The notes under the pieces were generated by a model. The model was given only the letters and a program-made list of their open reading frames with translations. It was not told the DNA's origin and ran no database searches. From positions 175,693 through 239,692 of the forward strand of contig NZ_SACQ01000007.1 in NCBI RefSeq assembly GCF_004005935.1: 64,000 nucleotides of DNA. The letters are read 5' to 3'. Source of the stretch: Neptunomonas marina (GTDB lineage: Bacteria > Pseudomonadota > Gammaproteobacteria > Pseudomonadales > Balneatricaceae). Positions 1 to 8,867 of this stretch are shown in pieces (the first letter of the stretch is position 1; every line of letters starts with the position of its first letter). The position numbers were made by a program, and so were the translations under genes.

Positions 1-1
1 T

Positions 2-391
2 ATCCTATTCGCAGCAGCGATTATTTTCTTCTGCTATTTTTACACAGCGATTATGTTTAATCCGCGTGAAGTGGCAGATAATCTTAAGAAATCAGGGGCG
101 TTTATCCCGGGTATCCGTCCGGGTGAGCAGTCAGCTCGCTACATTGATTCCGTTCTAGGGCGTCTAACATTATTTGGTGCGCTGTATATTACAGCTGTAT
201 CATTGATGCCTCAGTTCTTGGTCGTAGCGTGGAATGTGCCGTTTTACTTTGGTGGTACTTCGCTATTGATTGTTGTCGTCGTCGTAATGGACTTTATGGC
301 TCAGGTGCAGTCGCACTTGATGTCCCACCAGTACGAATCTCTGATGAAAAAATCAAATCTCAAAGGTGGCGGCGCTGGCTTTATGCGCTGA
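2..391 (+). CDS. secY: SecY, protein translocase channel subunit (C-terminal part)
   Basis: This is the C-terminal 129 residues of the SecY channel of the Sec translocon in the inner membrane; the gene starts left of the window. The open frame enters at base 2 with a membrane segment ([16 protein letters not shown]). The SecY signatures [19 protein letters not shown] and PG-x-R/Y-I-D follow, then two more hydrophobic segments and the tail [19 protein letters not shown]. It ends with TGA, 18 bases before rpmJ, as at the end of the spc ribosomal operon. Identification is secure; only the N-terminal part is missing because of the window edge. Confidence 0.97.
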   Translation: MLFAAAIIFFCYFYTAIMFNPREVADNLKKSGAFIPGIRPGEQSARYIDSVLGRLTLFGALYITAVSLMPQFLVVAWNVPFYFGGTSLLIVVVVVMDFMAQVQSHLMSHQYESLMKKSNLKGGGAGFMR

Positions 392-409
392 GCGCCCTAG
401 GAGTGGATC

Positions 410-526
410 ATGAAGGTACGTGCATCTGTTAAAAAGATTTGCCGTAACTGCAAGATTGTTCGTCGCAATGGTTCCGTTCGTGTGATCTGCAAGGTGGAAC
501 CTCGCCACAAACAACGTCAGGGTTAA
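410..526 (+). CDS. rpmJ: 50S ribosomal protein L36
   Basis: A 38-codon gene encoding L36, a small zinc-binding protein of the large ribosomal subunit. The start [19 protein letters not shown] and the end EPRHKQRQG match the L36 family, with the C-x2-C...C...H zinc ligands (C11, C14, C27, H32). It is the short Cys-containing paralogue. A Shine-Dalgarno-like AGGAGTG lies just before the ATG. It follows secY directly, the usual end of the spc operon, and is followed by the alpha-operon promoter. Confidence 0.97.
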   Translation: MKVRASVKKICRNCKIVRRNGSVRVICKVEPRHKQRQG

Positions 527-538
527 GAACCTGACTTC

Positions 539-599
539 ATAGAGGAAGGTGCGCGCTTGATTTATTTTTGATCAAAGCGTATAATTGCGCGCCTTCTAT
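539..599 (+). repeat. Imperfect inverted repeat enclosing the alpha-operon promoter
   Basis: Left arm 539-556 (ATAGAGGAAGGTGCGCGC) and right arm 587-599 (GCGCGCCTTCTAT) are complementary apart from bulged bases. The promoter lies between them. RNA started at that promoter carries only the right arm, while read-through RNA from the spc operon carries both. The structure could therefore act only on read-through transcripts; this is inference. Confidence 0.5.
557..585 (+). promoter_or_regulatory. Sigma70 promoter of the rpsM-rplQ (alpha) operon
   Basis: The -35 box TTGATT (557-562) and the perfect -10 box TATAAT (580-585) are separated by exactly 17 bases, in the gap between rpmJ and rpsM. Transcription would start near 592, leaving a leader of about 60 bases before rpsM. 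In enterobacteria the alpha-operon leader is the target of S4 autoregulation; whether that holds here cannot be read from sequence alone. Confidence 0.85.
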
Positions 600-655
600 G
601 GCATATAGAACATAAGCTCATGCATGATTGAGCATAGTTAGATGGAGTAAGTTGA

Positions 656-1012
656 ATGGCTCGTATAGCTGGCGTCAATATTCCTGACAATAAGCATGCG
701 GTTATTTCTCTGACTTACATTTATGGGATTGGCCGCACTACAGCAAAGAAAATTTGTGAAGCTGCGAATATCGCTGAAGCCACAAAAATTTCTGAGTTGA
801 CTGAAGAGCAACTCGATGTAGTTCGTGGAGAAGTTGGCAAGTTTACTGTCGAAGGTGACCTACGCCGTGAAGTGTCTATGAGTATCAAACGTCTCATGGA
901 CCTCGGTTGTTTCCGTGGAATCCGTCACCGTCGTAATCTGCCGGTTCGTGGACAGCGTAGTAAGACCAACGCGCGTACGCGTAAAGGTCCGCGTAAGCCG
1001 ATCCGTAAATAA
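656..1012 (+). CDS. rpsM: 30S ribosomal protein S13
   Basis: 118 residues, the normal S13 length. It binds 16S rRNA in the head of the small subunit and contacts tRNA and the 50S bridge. It starts [16 protein letters not shown], has the helix-hairpin-helix stretch [15 protein letters not shown], and has the basic C-terminus [20 protein letters not shown] typical of the family. GGAG lies about ten bases before the ATG. First gene of the alpha operon. Confidence 0.98.
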   Translation: MARIAGVNIPDNKHAVISLTYIYGIGRTTAKKICEAANIAEATKISELTEEQLDVVRGEVGKFTVEGDLRREVSMSIKRLMDLGCFRGIRHRRNLPVRGQRSKTNARTRKGPRKPIRK

Positions 1013-1037
1013 GTGTTAAGCGATAGGAATTTCCAAT

Positions 1038-1427
1038 ATGGCTAAGCCAGGCAATCGCACACGTAAAAAAGTTAAAAAGCAAGTCGTAGATGGGTTCGCT
1101 CATATCCACGCTTCTTTTAACAATACAATTATCACCATTACCGATCGCCAAGGTAATGCACTGTCTTGGGCGACTTCTGGAGGCTCTGGCTTCCGTGGTT
1201 CCCGTAAAAGTACGCCATTTGCTGCTCAGGTAGCTGCAGAGCGTGCTGGTCAGGCTGCTTTGGAATATGGTTTGAAAAATCTCGATGTGTTTGTAAAAGG
1301 TCCAGGACCAGGTCGTGAATCCGCAGTTCGTGCGCTGAATGGATGCGGCTACAAAATTACAAACATTACTGACGTGACGCCAATCCCACACAATGGTTGT
1401 CGTCCGCCGAAGAAACGTCGTGTATAA
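1038..1427 (+). CDS. rpsK: 30S ribosomal protein S11
   Basis: 129 residues, the usual S11 length; it forms part of the small-subunit platform near the mRNA exit. Family signatures seen are [29 protein letters not shown] and the C-terminal [18 protein letters not shown]. An AGGA motif precedes the ATG. Second gene of the alpha operon, 25 bases after rpsM. Confidence 0.98.
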   Translation: MAKPGNRTRKKVKKQVVDGFAHIHASFNNTIITITDRQGNALSWATSGGSGFRGSRKSTPFAAQVAAERAGQAALEYGLKNLDVFVKGPGPGRESAVRALNGCGYKITNITDVTPIPHNGCRPPKKRRV

Positions 1428-1442
1428 ACTGGAGACGGTATA

Positions 1443-2063
1443 ATGGCTAGATATCTTGGACCAAAGTGCAAGCTGTCCCGCCGTGAAGGTACAGACCTAT
1501 TCTTGAAGAGCGGCGTTCGTGCCCTGGACAGTAAGTGTAAAGCTGAAACTGTTCCTGGTGTACACGGTGCTCGTCGAGGTCGTCTGTCCGATTACGGTCT
1601 ACAGCTTCGTGAGAAACAAAAAGTACGTCGTATCTACGGTGTACTGGAACGTCAGTTCCGTAACTACTACAAAGAAGCGGCTCGTCGCACTGGCTCAACA
1701 GGTGAGAACCTGCTTCAGTTGCTAGAGACGCGTCTTGACAACGTGGTATATCGTATGGGTTTTGGTGCGACTCGCGCTGAAGCTCGTCAGATCGTATCAC
1801 ACCGTCAAATCACTATTAACGGTCAGGTTGTTAACATTCCTTCCTACCAAGTGAAAGCGGGTGATGTGGTCGCAGTTCGTGAAAAAGCTAAGACTCAGTT
1901 GCGTGTTAAGAACGCATTGGAATTGGCTTCTCAGCGCGCTCCTATCGAGTGGGTTGCTGTTGACGCTGGCAAAATGGAAGGCGAGTTTAAAGCTGTTCCT
2001 GAGCGTAGCGAGCTATCCGCTGATATTAATGAGCAGCTGATCGTAGAGCTGTACTCTAAGTAA
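1443..2063 (+). CDS. rpsD: 30S ribosomal protein S4
   Basis: 206 residues, matching bacterial S4, which nucleates 16S rRNA 5'-domain assembly and in E. coli represses its own operon. The start [19 protein letters not shown] and an S4 RNA-binding domain (about residues 96-160, [19 protein letters not shown]) are clear. The N-terminus has the Cys-poor form, with single Cys at 9 and 31, rather than the four-Cys zinc form. The gap to rpsK is 15 bases. Confidence 0.98.
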   Translation: MARYLGPKCKLSRREGTDLFLKSGVRALDSKCKAETVPGVHGARRGRLSDYGLQLREKQKVRRIYGVLERQFRNYYKEAARRTGSTGENLLQLLETRLDNVVYRMGFGATRAEARQIVSHRQITINGQVVNIPSYQVKAGDVVAVREKAKTQLRVKNALELASQRAPIEWVAVDAGKMEGEFKAVPERSELSADINEQLIVELYSK

Positions 2064-2089
2064 TTCATGAACTCTTGATTGGTGGAACT

Positions 2090-3094
2090 ATGCAGCGTTC
2101 TGTAAATGAGTTTCTGAGTCCTCGTCATATTGACGTTCAGGAGATCAGTAATACTCGTGCTAAAGTGACTTTGGAGCCACTCGAGCGTGGTTTCGGTCAC
2201 ACATTGGGTAATGCGCTTCGCCGTATTCTTCTCTCCTCTATGCCAGGTTGTGCTGTAACCGAGGTTGAGATTGAAGGCGTTTTGCATGAGTACAGCACTA
2301 TTGAAGGCGTGCAGGAAGACGTAATCGAAATCCTGCTCAACCTTAAAGGCGTCGCTATCGCACTGCACAACGGTGACGAGGCAACTTTGACGCTGAGCAA
2401 AACAGGCTCCGGTGCTGTGACTGCTGGGGATATCCAGTTAAATCAGGATGTCGACGTTGCAAACCCAGATCACGTGATCTGTCACCTGAACTCTGGCGCT
2501 ACTCTGAACATGCAGCTGAAAGTAACTCGCGGTCGCGGTTATGTTCCTGCTGATTCGCGCCTAAGTGACGAAGATGAAACTCGTGCTATTGGTCGTCTTC
2601 AGTTGGACGCGACTTATAGCCCGGTACGCCGTGTTTCTTATGTTGTCGAAAGTGCTCGTGTAGAGCAACGTACTGACCTTGATAAGCTAGTCATTGATAT
2701 CGAGTCAAACGGTACGATCGATCCAGAAGAGTGTATCCGTCGTGCAGCGACAATCCTTCAACATCAACTGTCTGTATTTGTTGATCTTGAGGATGCTGCA
2801 GACCAGGCTAAAGACGAGCCAGCTGAGCCGGAGGTAGATCCGATTCTGTTGCGCCCAGTCGATGATTTGGAATTGACGGTTCGTTCCGCTAACTGTCTGA
2901 AAGCTGAGCAAATTTACTACATCGGTGATTTGATCCAGCGGACAGAAGTTGAGTTGCTTAAGACACCAAATCTGGGTAAGAAGTCGCTGACAGAGATCAA
3001 AGACGTACTAGCGTCCAAAGGCTTGTCTTTGGGTATGCGTTTAGAGAACTGGCCACCGGCTAGCCTGAAGAACGACGATAAAATCGCATCGTAA
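2090..3094 (+). CDS. rpoA: DNA-directed RNA polymerase alpha subunit
   Basis: 334 residues. Alpha dimerises to start RNA polymerase assembly; its C-terminal domain binds UP-element DNA and activators. The N-terminal domain carries [20 protein letters not shown]. The C-terminal domain carries [17 protein letters not shown] and [16 protein letters not shown], both nearly identical to E. coli. The ATG giving [12 protein letters not shown] was chosen over an in-frame TTG 15 bases upstream because it matches the family N-terminus and has GGTGGA in front of it. Confidence 0.97.
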   Translation: MQRSVNEFLSPRHIDVQEISNTRAKVTLEPLERGFGHTLGNALRRILLSSMPGCAVTEVEIEGVLHEYSTIEGVQEDVIEILLNLKGVAIALHNGDEATLTLSKTGSGAVTAGDIQLNQDVDVANPDHVICHLNSGATLNMQLKVTRGRGYVPADSRLSDEDETRAIGRLQLDATYSPVRRVSYVVESARVEQRTDLDKLVIDIESNGTIDPEECIRRAATILQHQLSVFVDLEDAADQAKDEPAEPEVDPILLRPVDDLELTVRSANCLKAEQIYYIGDLIQRTEVELLKTPNLGKKSLTEIKDVLASKGLSLGMRLENWPPASLKNDDKIAS

Positions 3095-3133
3095 GATGCG
3101 GTTTTAATTGATCAAATTGGTAAGGAATTTACA

Positions 3134-3520
3134 ATGCGTCATCGTAAATCTGGTCGCCAACTGAATCGTAACAGCTCTCACCGTAAAGCAATGTTCAAAA
3201 ACATGGCTAACAGCCTGTTCGAACACGAGCTTATCCGAACTACTTTGCCGAAAGCAAAGGAGCTTCGTCGCGTTGCTGAGCCGCTGATTACTCTGGCGAA
3301 AGAAGACTCGGTTGCTAATCGCCGTTTGGCATTCAGCCGTACTCGTAGCAAAGAAGCTGTGGGTAAATTGTTCAACGAGCTGGGCCCTCGCTATGCGAAC
3401 CGCCCAGGTGGTTACATCCGCATTTTGAAATGTGGTAACCGTCCTGGCGATAACGCGCCAATGGCTTACGTTGAGCTGGTTGACCGTCCGGTTGCAGCTG
3501 AAGAAGTAGCAGAAGATTAA
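3134..3520 (+). CDS. rplQ: 50S ribosomal protein L17
   Basis: 128 residues, the usual length for L17, a large-subunit protein near the exit tunnel. It starts [20 protein letters not shown] and contains [19 protein letters not shown], both diagnostic. AAGGA precedes the ATG. It closes the alpha operon and is followed 14 bases later by a strong terminator. Confidence 0.98.
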   Translation: MRHRKSGRQLNRNSSHRKAMFKNMANSLFEHELIRTTLPKAKELRRVAEPLITLAKEDSVANRRLAFSRTRSKEAVGKLFNELGPRYANRPGGYIRILKCGNRPGDNAPMAYVELVDRPVAAEEVAED

Positions 3521-3533
3521 TTTTCTGTATATT

Positions 3534-3561
3534 AAAAAGCCCGGCTTAGCCGGGCTTTTTT
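3534..3561. terminator. Bidirectional intrinsic terminator between rplQ and uvrA
   Basis: The stem AGCCCGGC/GCCGGGCT is flanked by A5 and T6 runs, so it can stop transcription from both the alpha operon and the convergent uvrA gene. Confidence 0.93.
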
Positions 3562-3586
3562 GTGCCTGAAACACTCCAGAATCATA

Positions 3587-6421
3587 TCAAGAGTTGTTGT
3601 TTCTGAGCATCGTTGCGAGGAAGCGGCCTGTATGTGATCGTTCGCAGTCTGCGACCTGTTCAGGTGTGCCTGCTACCAATATCTCACCTCCTTTGACCCC
3701 ACCCTCAGGTCCTAGGTCTACGATCCAGTCCGCAGTTTTTATCACATCTAGATTGTGCTCGATGATGACGACAGTATTCCCATGATCACGTAAGCGGCTG
3801 AGTACGCCGAGAAGCTGTGCGATGTCGTGAAAGTGCAAACCTGTTGTAGGTTCATCAAGGATATAGAGGGTCTTGCCGGTATCGCGCTTGGAGAGCTCTT
3901 TAGCTAGTTTTACCCGCTGAGCTTCGCCACCAGAGAGGGTAGTGGCTGCTTGACCAAGCTTGATATAGGAAAGCCCCACATCGATGAGTGTCTGTAAGCG
4001 ACGCGCGAGGGCAGGGATCGCATCGAAGAACTCTCGTGCTTCCTCTATTGTCATCCCGAGCATCTCGTCAATATTTTTGCCCTTATATTTGATCTCGAGG
4101 GTTTCTCGGTTATAGCGCTTACCTTTACACACATCGCAAGGCACGTAGATGTCGGCTAGGAAGTGCATCTCGACTTTAATGACACCATCACCTTGGCAGG
4201 CTTCGCAACGTCCGCCTTTGACATTAAAGCTGAAGCGTCCCGGCTTGTAGCCTCGCGAACGGGCTTCCTGTGTGCCAGCCAATAGCTCACGTATCGGTGT
4301 GAAGATTCCAGTGTAGGTAGCTGGGTTTGAACGTGGCGTTCGCCCGATCGGGCTCTGGTCGATATCAATCACCTTATCAAAGTGTTGCAGCCCTTCAACG
4401 GCTTCATAAGGCGCTGGAGTTAGCGTCGTTGCTTTATTCAGCGCAGTTGCTGCAATGGGGTAAAGCGTTGAGTTGATGAGAGTCGATTTTCCAGAGCCAG
4501 AAACGCCCGTAACACACGTCATCAGCCCGACTGGAAGTTCTAGCGTGACGTTCTGCAGGTTGTTGCCAGTTGCACCGCGTAAGACTAAGTTTTTGTTTTC
4601 TACCGGAGCGGTTCGCTGCTCTGGTATTTCGATGGCTCTTGCGCCGCTCAGGTATTGTCCAGTGAGGGAGCTTTTGTTGCTCATAACTTGGTCAGGTGTG
4701 CCGCTGGCGACAACTTCACCGCCGTGTACCCCCGCACCTGGGCCGATATCGATGACGTAATCGGCTAAACGAATAGCATCTTCATCATGCTCAACGACCA
4801 GCACGGTGTTGCCGAGGTCACGAAGGTGCTCCAGTGTGTTGAGTAGGCGTTCATTATCACGCTGATGCAAACCGATAGAAGGCTCATCAAGAATATACAT
4901 GACCCCCACTAAACCTGCGCCAATTTGGCTGGCTAGGCGAATACGTTGAGCTTCGCCACCTGATAGGGTATCCGCTTTGCGATCAAGCGATAGGTAATCT
5001 AGCCCGACGTTAACCAAAAATGTTAAGCGCTCGCGAATCTCTTTAAGAATCTTCTCTGCGATCTCGCCCCGTTTGCCGGGCAGGGTCAGCTGGTCAAAGT
5101 ACGCTAGTCCCTCCGCGATTGGCATTTTTACAAGGTCGGGTAGTGAATGCTCATCGATAAATACATGGCGGGCTTCACGACGTAGGCGGCTGCCGTGACA
5201 AGACGGGCATGGCTGCATATTGAGGTACTTGGCTAAGTCCTCGCGCACCATATCGGACTCAGTCTCTTTGTAGCGGCGTTGGAGGTTGTTTAGTACGCCT
5301 TCAAACGGGTGAGAGCGAGTTACACGATCGCCACGGTCATTGATGTAAACAAACGGCACCTCTTCACCACCACTACCCTCAAGAATCAGCGATTGCTGCT
5401 GTTCGGTCAGCTGATTAAACGGGGTATCAATATTAAAACCAAAGTGCTCTGCCACTGCCTTAAGTTGCTGGAAGTAGTAAAGCGCACGGCGATCCCAGCC
5501 TTTGATGGCACCTTCGGATAGCGTCAATGAAGGGTCGTGCACTACCTTTGCTGGGTCAAAGAACTGCTTGATACCGAGGCCATCGCAGCTAGCACATGCG
5601 CCATGTGGATTGTTGAATGAGAAGAGGCGAGGTTCCAGCTCTTGGATGCTATGCCCGCACTGGGGGCACGCAAACCGCGCCGAGAACACCATGTCCTCAT
5701 TCTCGCCATCCATGTCAGCCACGCGGGCGATGCCGTCTGTAAGATTGAGCGCAGTTTCGAATGACTCGGCCAAACGCAGCTGTAGATCGCCACGGACTTT
5801 AAAACGGTCAACGACGACTTCAATTGTGTGTTTTTTCTTTTTGTCCAGCTCAGGGATGCTGTCCACATCGCAAACAATGCCATCGACACGCGCGCGCACG
5901 AAGCCCTGTTTACGCATCTCTTGGATAATATGCAGATGCTCGCCTTTGCGTCCTTCTACAACGGGTGCGAGCAGCATCAGTTTGCTGCCCTCTGGAAGCG
6001 CCAGTACTTGATCCACCATTTGGCTAACAGTTTGAGCCGCGAGCGGTAGGTTGTGGTCGGGACAGCGAGGTTCGCCCGCACGAGCAAACAGCAGGCGCAG
6101 ATAGTCATAGACTTCGGTGATTGTGCCAACGGTGGAGCGGGGGTTGTGCGATGTTGATTTTTGCTCGATAGAGATGGCGGGTGATAGCCCTTCGATATGA
6201 TCGATATCCGGCTTTTCCATCATCGATAAGAATTGGCGCGCGTAAGTAGAAAGCGATTCCACATACCGGCGCTGGCCTTCAGCATATAGCGTATCAAAAG
6301 CCAGTGATGACTTGCCCGACCCAGATAGGCCGGTAATCACAACCAGCTTGTCTCGTGGAATGTCTAGGTCGATATTCTTGAGGTTATGCGTGCGCGCACC
6401 CCGAACCAGAATGGTGTCCAT
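3587..6421 (-). CDS. uvrA: UvrA, excinuclease ABC subunit A
   Basis: 944 residues (E. coli 940). UvrA is the dimeric ABC-type ATPase that finds bulky DNA lesions and loads UvrB in nucleotide excision repair. Two Walker A motifs ([28 protein letters not shown]), two LSGGEAQR signatures and the zinc-finger pairs C-x2-C ([26 protein letters not shown]) are visible. The ATG giving [19 protein letters not shown] was chosen because it aligns with the family; an upstream in-frame start would add 26 unrelated residues. It is divergent from ssb, as in enterobacteria, but I see no LexA box between them. Confidence 0.98.
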   Translation of the reverse strand: MDTILVRGARTHNLKNIDLDIPRDKLVVITGLSGSGKSSLAFDTLYAEGQRRYVESLSTYARQFLSMMEKPDIDHIEGLSPAISIEQKSTSHNPRSTVGTITEVYDYLRLLFARAGEPRCPDHNLPLAAQTVSQMVDQVLALPEGSKLMLLAPVVEGRKGEHLHIIQEMRKQGFVRARVDGIVCDVDSIPELDKKKKHTIEVVVDRFKVRGDLQLRLAESFETALNLTDGIARVADMDGENEDMVFSARFACPQCGHSIQELEPRLFSFNNPHGACASCDGLGIKQFFDPAKVVHDPSLTLSEGAIKGWDRRALYYFQQLKAVAEHFGFNIDTPFNQLTEQQQSLILEGSGGEEVPFVYINDRGDRVTRSHPFEGVLNNLQRRYKETESDMVREDLAKYLNMQPCPSCHGSRLRREARHVFIDEHSLPDLVKMPIAEGLAYFDQLTLPGKRGEIAEKILKEIRERLTFLVNVGLDYLSLDRKADTLSGGEAQRIRLASQIGAGLVGVMYILDEPSIGLHQRDNERLLNTLEHLRDLGNTVLVVEHDEDAIRLADYVIDIGPGAGVHGGEVVASGTPDQVMSNKSSLTGQYLSGARAIEIPEQRTAPVENKNLVLRGATGNNLQNVTLELPVGLMTCVTGVSGSGKSTLINSTLYPIAATALNKATTLTPAPYEAVEGLQHFDKVIDIDQSPIGRTPRSNPATYTGIFTPIRELLAGTQEARSRGYKPGRFSFNVKGGRCEACQGDGVIKVEMHFLADIYVPCDVCKGKRYNRETLEIKYKGKNIDEMLGMTIEEAREFFDAIPALARRLQTLIDVGLSYIKLGQAATTLSGGEAQRVKLAKELSKRDTGKTLYILDEPTTGLHFHDIAQLLGVLSRLRDHGNTVVIIEHNLDVIKTADWIVDLGPEGGVKGGEILVAGTPEQVADCERSHTGRFLATMLRNNNS

Positions 6422-6513
6422 GTTATCCCCGTTGCTGTTCCGCAAAAGTTCCGAATTATAAGGTACAGGCTGAGGATGGGCTATGTTATCCTTGATCAAT
6501 TAAAGTGCGATCT

Positions 6514-6527
6514 CAGGTATATACCTG
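6514..6527. promoter_or_regulatory. 14-bp perfect palindrome between uvrA and ssb
   Basis: CAGGTATATACCTG is a perfect palindrome 32 bases before the ssb ATG. Its half-sites are CAG...CTG, the opposite polarity to the LexA box CTGT-N8-ACAG, so it is not a standard SOS box. It could be an operator of another dimeric regulator or chance. Confidence 0.4.
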
Positions 6528-6558
6528 TTTTATAAAGTTAGAGCGAGGCAGAAAGTTC

Positions 6559-7092
6559 ATGGCACGTGGCGTTAACAAAGTCATTCTAGTGGGTAATTTA
6601 GGTGGTGATCCTGAAGTTCGTTACATGCCAAATGGCAATGCTGTGACCAACGTCACTATTGCAACTACGGATTCATGGAAAGACAAGCAGACGGGCCAAC
6701 AGCAAGAACGTACAGAGTGGCATCGTGTTGTCTTTTTTGGTCGTTTAGCAGAAGTGGCAGGCGAATACTTACGCAAAGGCTCGCAAGTTTATATTGAGGG
6801 CGCGCTACGAACGCGTAAGTGGCAGGATCAGAGCGGCAACGACCGCTATACCACTGAGATTGTGGTTGATATTAATGGTCAAATGCAGATGCTTGGCGGC
6901 CGCGGTGGCAATGATAATAGCGGCTACAGCCAAGATCCTGGCTATGGTATGCCACAACAGCGTCAGCAAGCGCCGCAACAGCAGCAATCGATGGTACCTC
7001 AGCAACAGCCGATGCAGCAACAGCAAGCGCCGCAGGCTCAGCCTCAATCTGCACCTAATTTCGATGATTTTGATGATGATATTCCGTTCTAA
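6559..7092 (+). CDS. ssb: Single-stranded DNA-binding protein
   Basis: 177 residues, close to E. coli SSB (178). SSB coats single-stranded DNA in replication, repair and recombination. Residues 1-110 form the OB fold ([33 protein letters not shown]). A Gln/Pro-rich linker follows, and the acidic tip DFDDDIPF is the docking peptide for partner proteins. The ATG was chosen by alignment with the family; an upstream start would add 18 residues with no counterpart. GAGG precedes it. The linker is encoded by near-repetitive CAG/CAA codons. Confidence 0.98.
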   Translation: MARGVNKVILVGNLGGDPEVRYMPNGNAVTNVTIATTDSWKDKQTGQQQERTEWHRVVFFGRLAEVAGEYLRKGSQVYIEGALRTRKWQDQSGNDRYTTEIVVDINGQMQMLGGRGGNDNSGYSQDPGYGMPQQRQQAPQQQQSMVPQQQPMQQQQAPQAQPQSAPNFDDFDDDIPF

Positions 7093-7112
7093 TGAACGTT
7101 TGATTCTTCATC

Positions 7113-7144
7113 CAAAAAGGGCCCCTCTACGTAGGGGCTTTTTT
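7113..7144 (+). terminator. Intrinsic terminator after ssb
   Basis: The stem GCCCC/GGGGC with an 8-base loop is preceded by A5 and followed by T6, starting about 20 bases after the ssb stop. Confidence 0.85.
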
Positions 7145-7202
7145 GTCTTAAATGTAGGGCGCGATTTGTGCGCTCAGTGATTTATAACTGTAAGGAGGCT
7201 CC

Positions 7203-8834
7203 ATGTCTGATGAAAGCAATCTCCAGACGCCGGATGGTAAAGCTAATCCGATAGATACCGATTACCAAGTAGGGCAAGATAATGTCGCGCTCCAAATTGG
7301 CCCGTTCGGGCTCGATATCCATAACCGCGTCTTTTTGATCGCCGGTCTCACCGTTGTAGCGTTTGTTTTCCTTACCTTGGCGTTTCAAAACCAGGTGGCG
7401 CCGTTGTTCAGCGGTATGCGCACGTGGCTTACTACGAACTTAGATTGGTTCTTTATGAGCGCAGGTAACATTTTTGTGCTCGTTTGCTTGGGCTTGATTG
7501 TATCGCCATTGGGGCGGGTCAGAATCGGCGGCACAGAAGCCACGCCTGATTACTCCTACCTCGGTTGGTTCTCCATGCTATTCGCGGCAGGAATGGGTAT
7601 TGGTCTGATGTTCTTCGGTGTATCAGAGCCAATGTCCCATTATGCAAGCTCCTTCGGCGGCACCAGTGTCGCCGATGGCGTCCGTACTGACTGGGCACCA
7701 CTGGGGGCTGCAGCGGGCGATGCAGCAGAAGCAACTCGGCTTGGTATGGCGGCTACGATCTACCATTGGGGGCTGCACCCTTGGGCCATCTATGCCATCT
7801 TAGCGCTCGGCTTAGCTGTCTTCTCGTTTAACAAGCAATTGCCGCTGACGATGCGTTCGATTTTCTACCCTTTGCTGGGCGAGCGTATCTGGGGGTGGCC
7901 CGGCCACATCATCGATATTCTAGCGATCTTTGCAACGCTATTTGGTTTAGCGACATCGCTCGGGTTTGGTGCATCTCAGGCGAGTGCCGGTTTGAACTAT
8001 CTATTCGGTATTCCAATGGGCGCAACGACAGATATTATCCTCGTGATTTTAATCACTGCGGCAGCGCTGGTGTCTGTGGTCGCCGGGTTGGACGCTGGTG
8101 TTAAGCGCCTGTCAGAGATCAATATGACTTTGGCGATTCTGTTGTTGCTCTTTGTCATTGTGGTGGGTCCAACGTGGATGATTCTATCTGGCTTCTTCAC
8201 TAATCTGGGAGCATATGTGGAGTACCTGCCGCAGCTTGCCGTGCCGTTTGGGCGTGAAGATGTGAACTTTGCGTCGGGCTGGACTGCATTCTACTGGGCA
8301 TGGTGGATCTCTTGGTCGCCATTTGTGGGCATGTTTATCGCGCGTGTTTCTCGTGGCCGTACGGTTCGGGAGTTTCTGATTTCGGTGCTGATTGTGCCAT
8401 CGTTGGCGTGCGTTCTATGGATGACAGCGTTCGGCGGTACCGCCATCGATCAGTTGGTGAGCCAAGGCTATGAAGCGGTTGTGGGCGCTGACCTGCCACT
8501 AAAACTGTTCTACATGCTGGATGCGTTGCCGCTTTCGGGCATCACATCACTGATCGCGATTATTCTAGTGGTGGTCTTTTTCGTGACCTCTTCGGACTCA
8601 GGCTCGTTGGTGATTGATGCAATCGCAGCAGGCGGCAAAATTGATGCGCCAAAAGCGCAGCGTGTCTTCTGGTGTAGCTTTGAAGGCATGGTGGCGATCG
8701 CCCTGATTTTAGGCGGTGGTTTGGCTTCTTTGCAGGCGATGGCCGTCTCCACAGGGTTACCGTTTACTATCATTCTATTGATTGCCACCGTTGCGGTACT
8801 GAAAGGTCTTGCATCGGAACCGCGCTCGGTTTAA
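7203..8834 (+). CDS. BCCT-family transporter (choline/betaine/carnitine type)
   Basis: 543 residues, within the BCCT range. These inner-membrane carriers use Na+ or H+ gradients to import quaternary ammonium compounds or related osmolytes such as DMSP. About 12 hydrophobic segments are seen, with the BCCT signatures GWFSMLFAAGMGIGLMFFGV, FYWAWWISWSPFVGMFIARV and VTSSDSGSLVIDAIAAGG. The aromatic-rich substrate regions (YHWGLHPWAIYA and the WAWW block) are intact. A perfect TAAGGAGG precedes the ATG. It has no long C-terminal osmosensory extension like that of BetP or BetT. The two following genes are tightly linked, suggesting joint control. The exact substrate cannot be told. Confidence 0.9.
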   Translation: MSDESNLQTPDGKANPIDTDYQVGQDNVALQIGPFGLDIHNRVFLIAGLTVVAFVFLTLAFQNQVAPLFSGMRTWLTTNLDWFFMSAGNIFVLVCLGLIVSPLGRVRIGGTEATPDYSYLGWFSMLFAAGMGIGLMFFGVSEPMSHYASSFGGTSVADGVRTDWAPLGAAAGDAAEATRLGMAATIYHWGLHPWAIYAILALGLAVFSFNKQLPLTMRSIFYPLLGERIWGWPGHIIDILAIFATLFGLATSLGFGASQASAGLNYLFGIPMGATTDIILVILITAAALVSVVAGLDAGVKRLSEINMTLAILLLLFVIVVGPTWMILSGFFTNLGAYVEYLPQLAVPFGREDVNFASGWTAFYWAWWISWSPFVGMFIARVSRGRTVREFLISVLIVPSLACVLWMTAFGGTAIDQLVSQGYEAVVGADLPLKLFYMLDALPLSGITSLIAIILVVVFFVTSSDSGSLVIDAIAAGGKIDAPKAQRVFWCSFEGMVAIALILGGGLASLQAMAVSTGLPFTIILLIATVAVLKGLASEPRSV

Positions 8835-8867
8835 TACCGAGCGCCATAGCGCTGTTACGGGGGAGAT

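Noticed and set aside
894..1391. 165-codon minus-strand open frame opposite rpsM/rpsK
   Set aside because: It lies fully antisense to two ribosomal protein genes, lacks a ribosome-binding site and encodes no recognisable domain; a shadow of the real genes.
5502..6011. 169-codon plus-strand open frame inside uvrA
   Set aside because: Antisense to a certain, highly conserved gene, with Ser/Arg-rich low-information sequence; a codon-bias shadow.
6422..6558. SOS box for uvrA/ssb
   Set aside because: Sequences such as CTGTTTTATAAAGTTAG and CTGTTCCGCAAAAG start like a LexA site but lack the ACAG half; none qualifies.
6950..7060. CAG/CAA-rich tract as a tandem repeat element
   Set aside because: It encodes the Gln-rich linker of SSB, which is normal for the family; irregular rather than a true tandem repeat.
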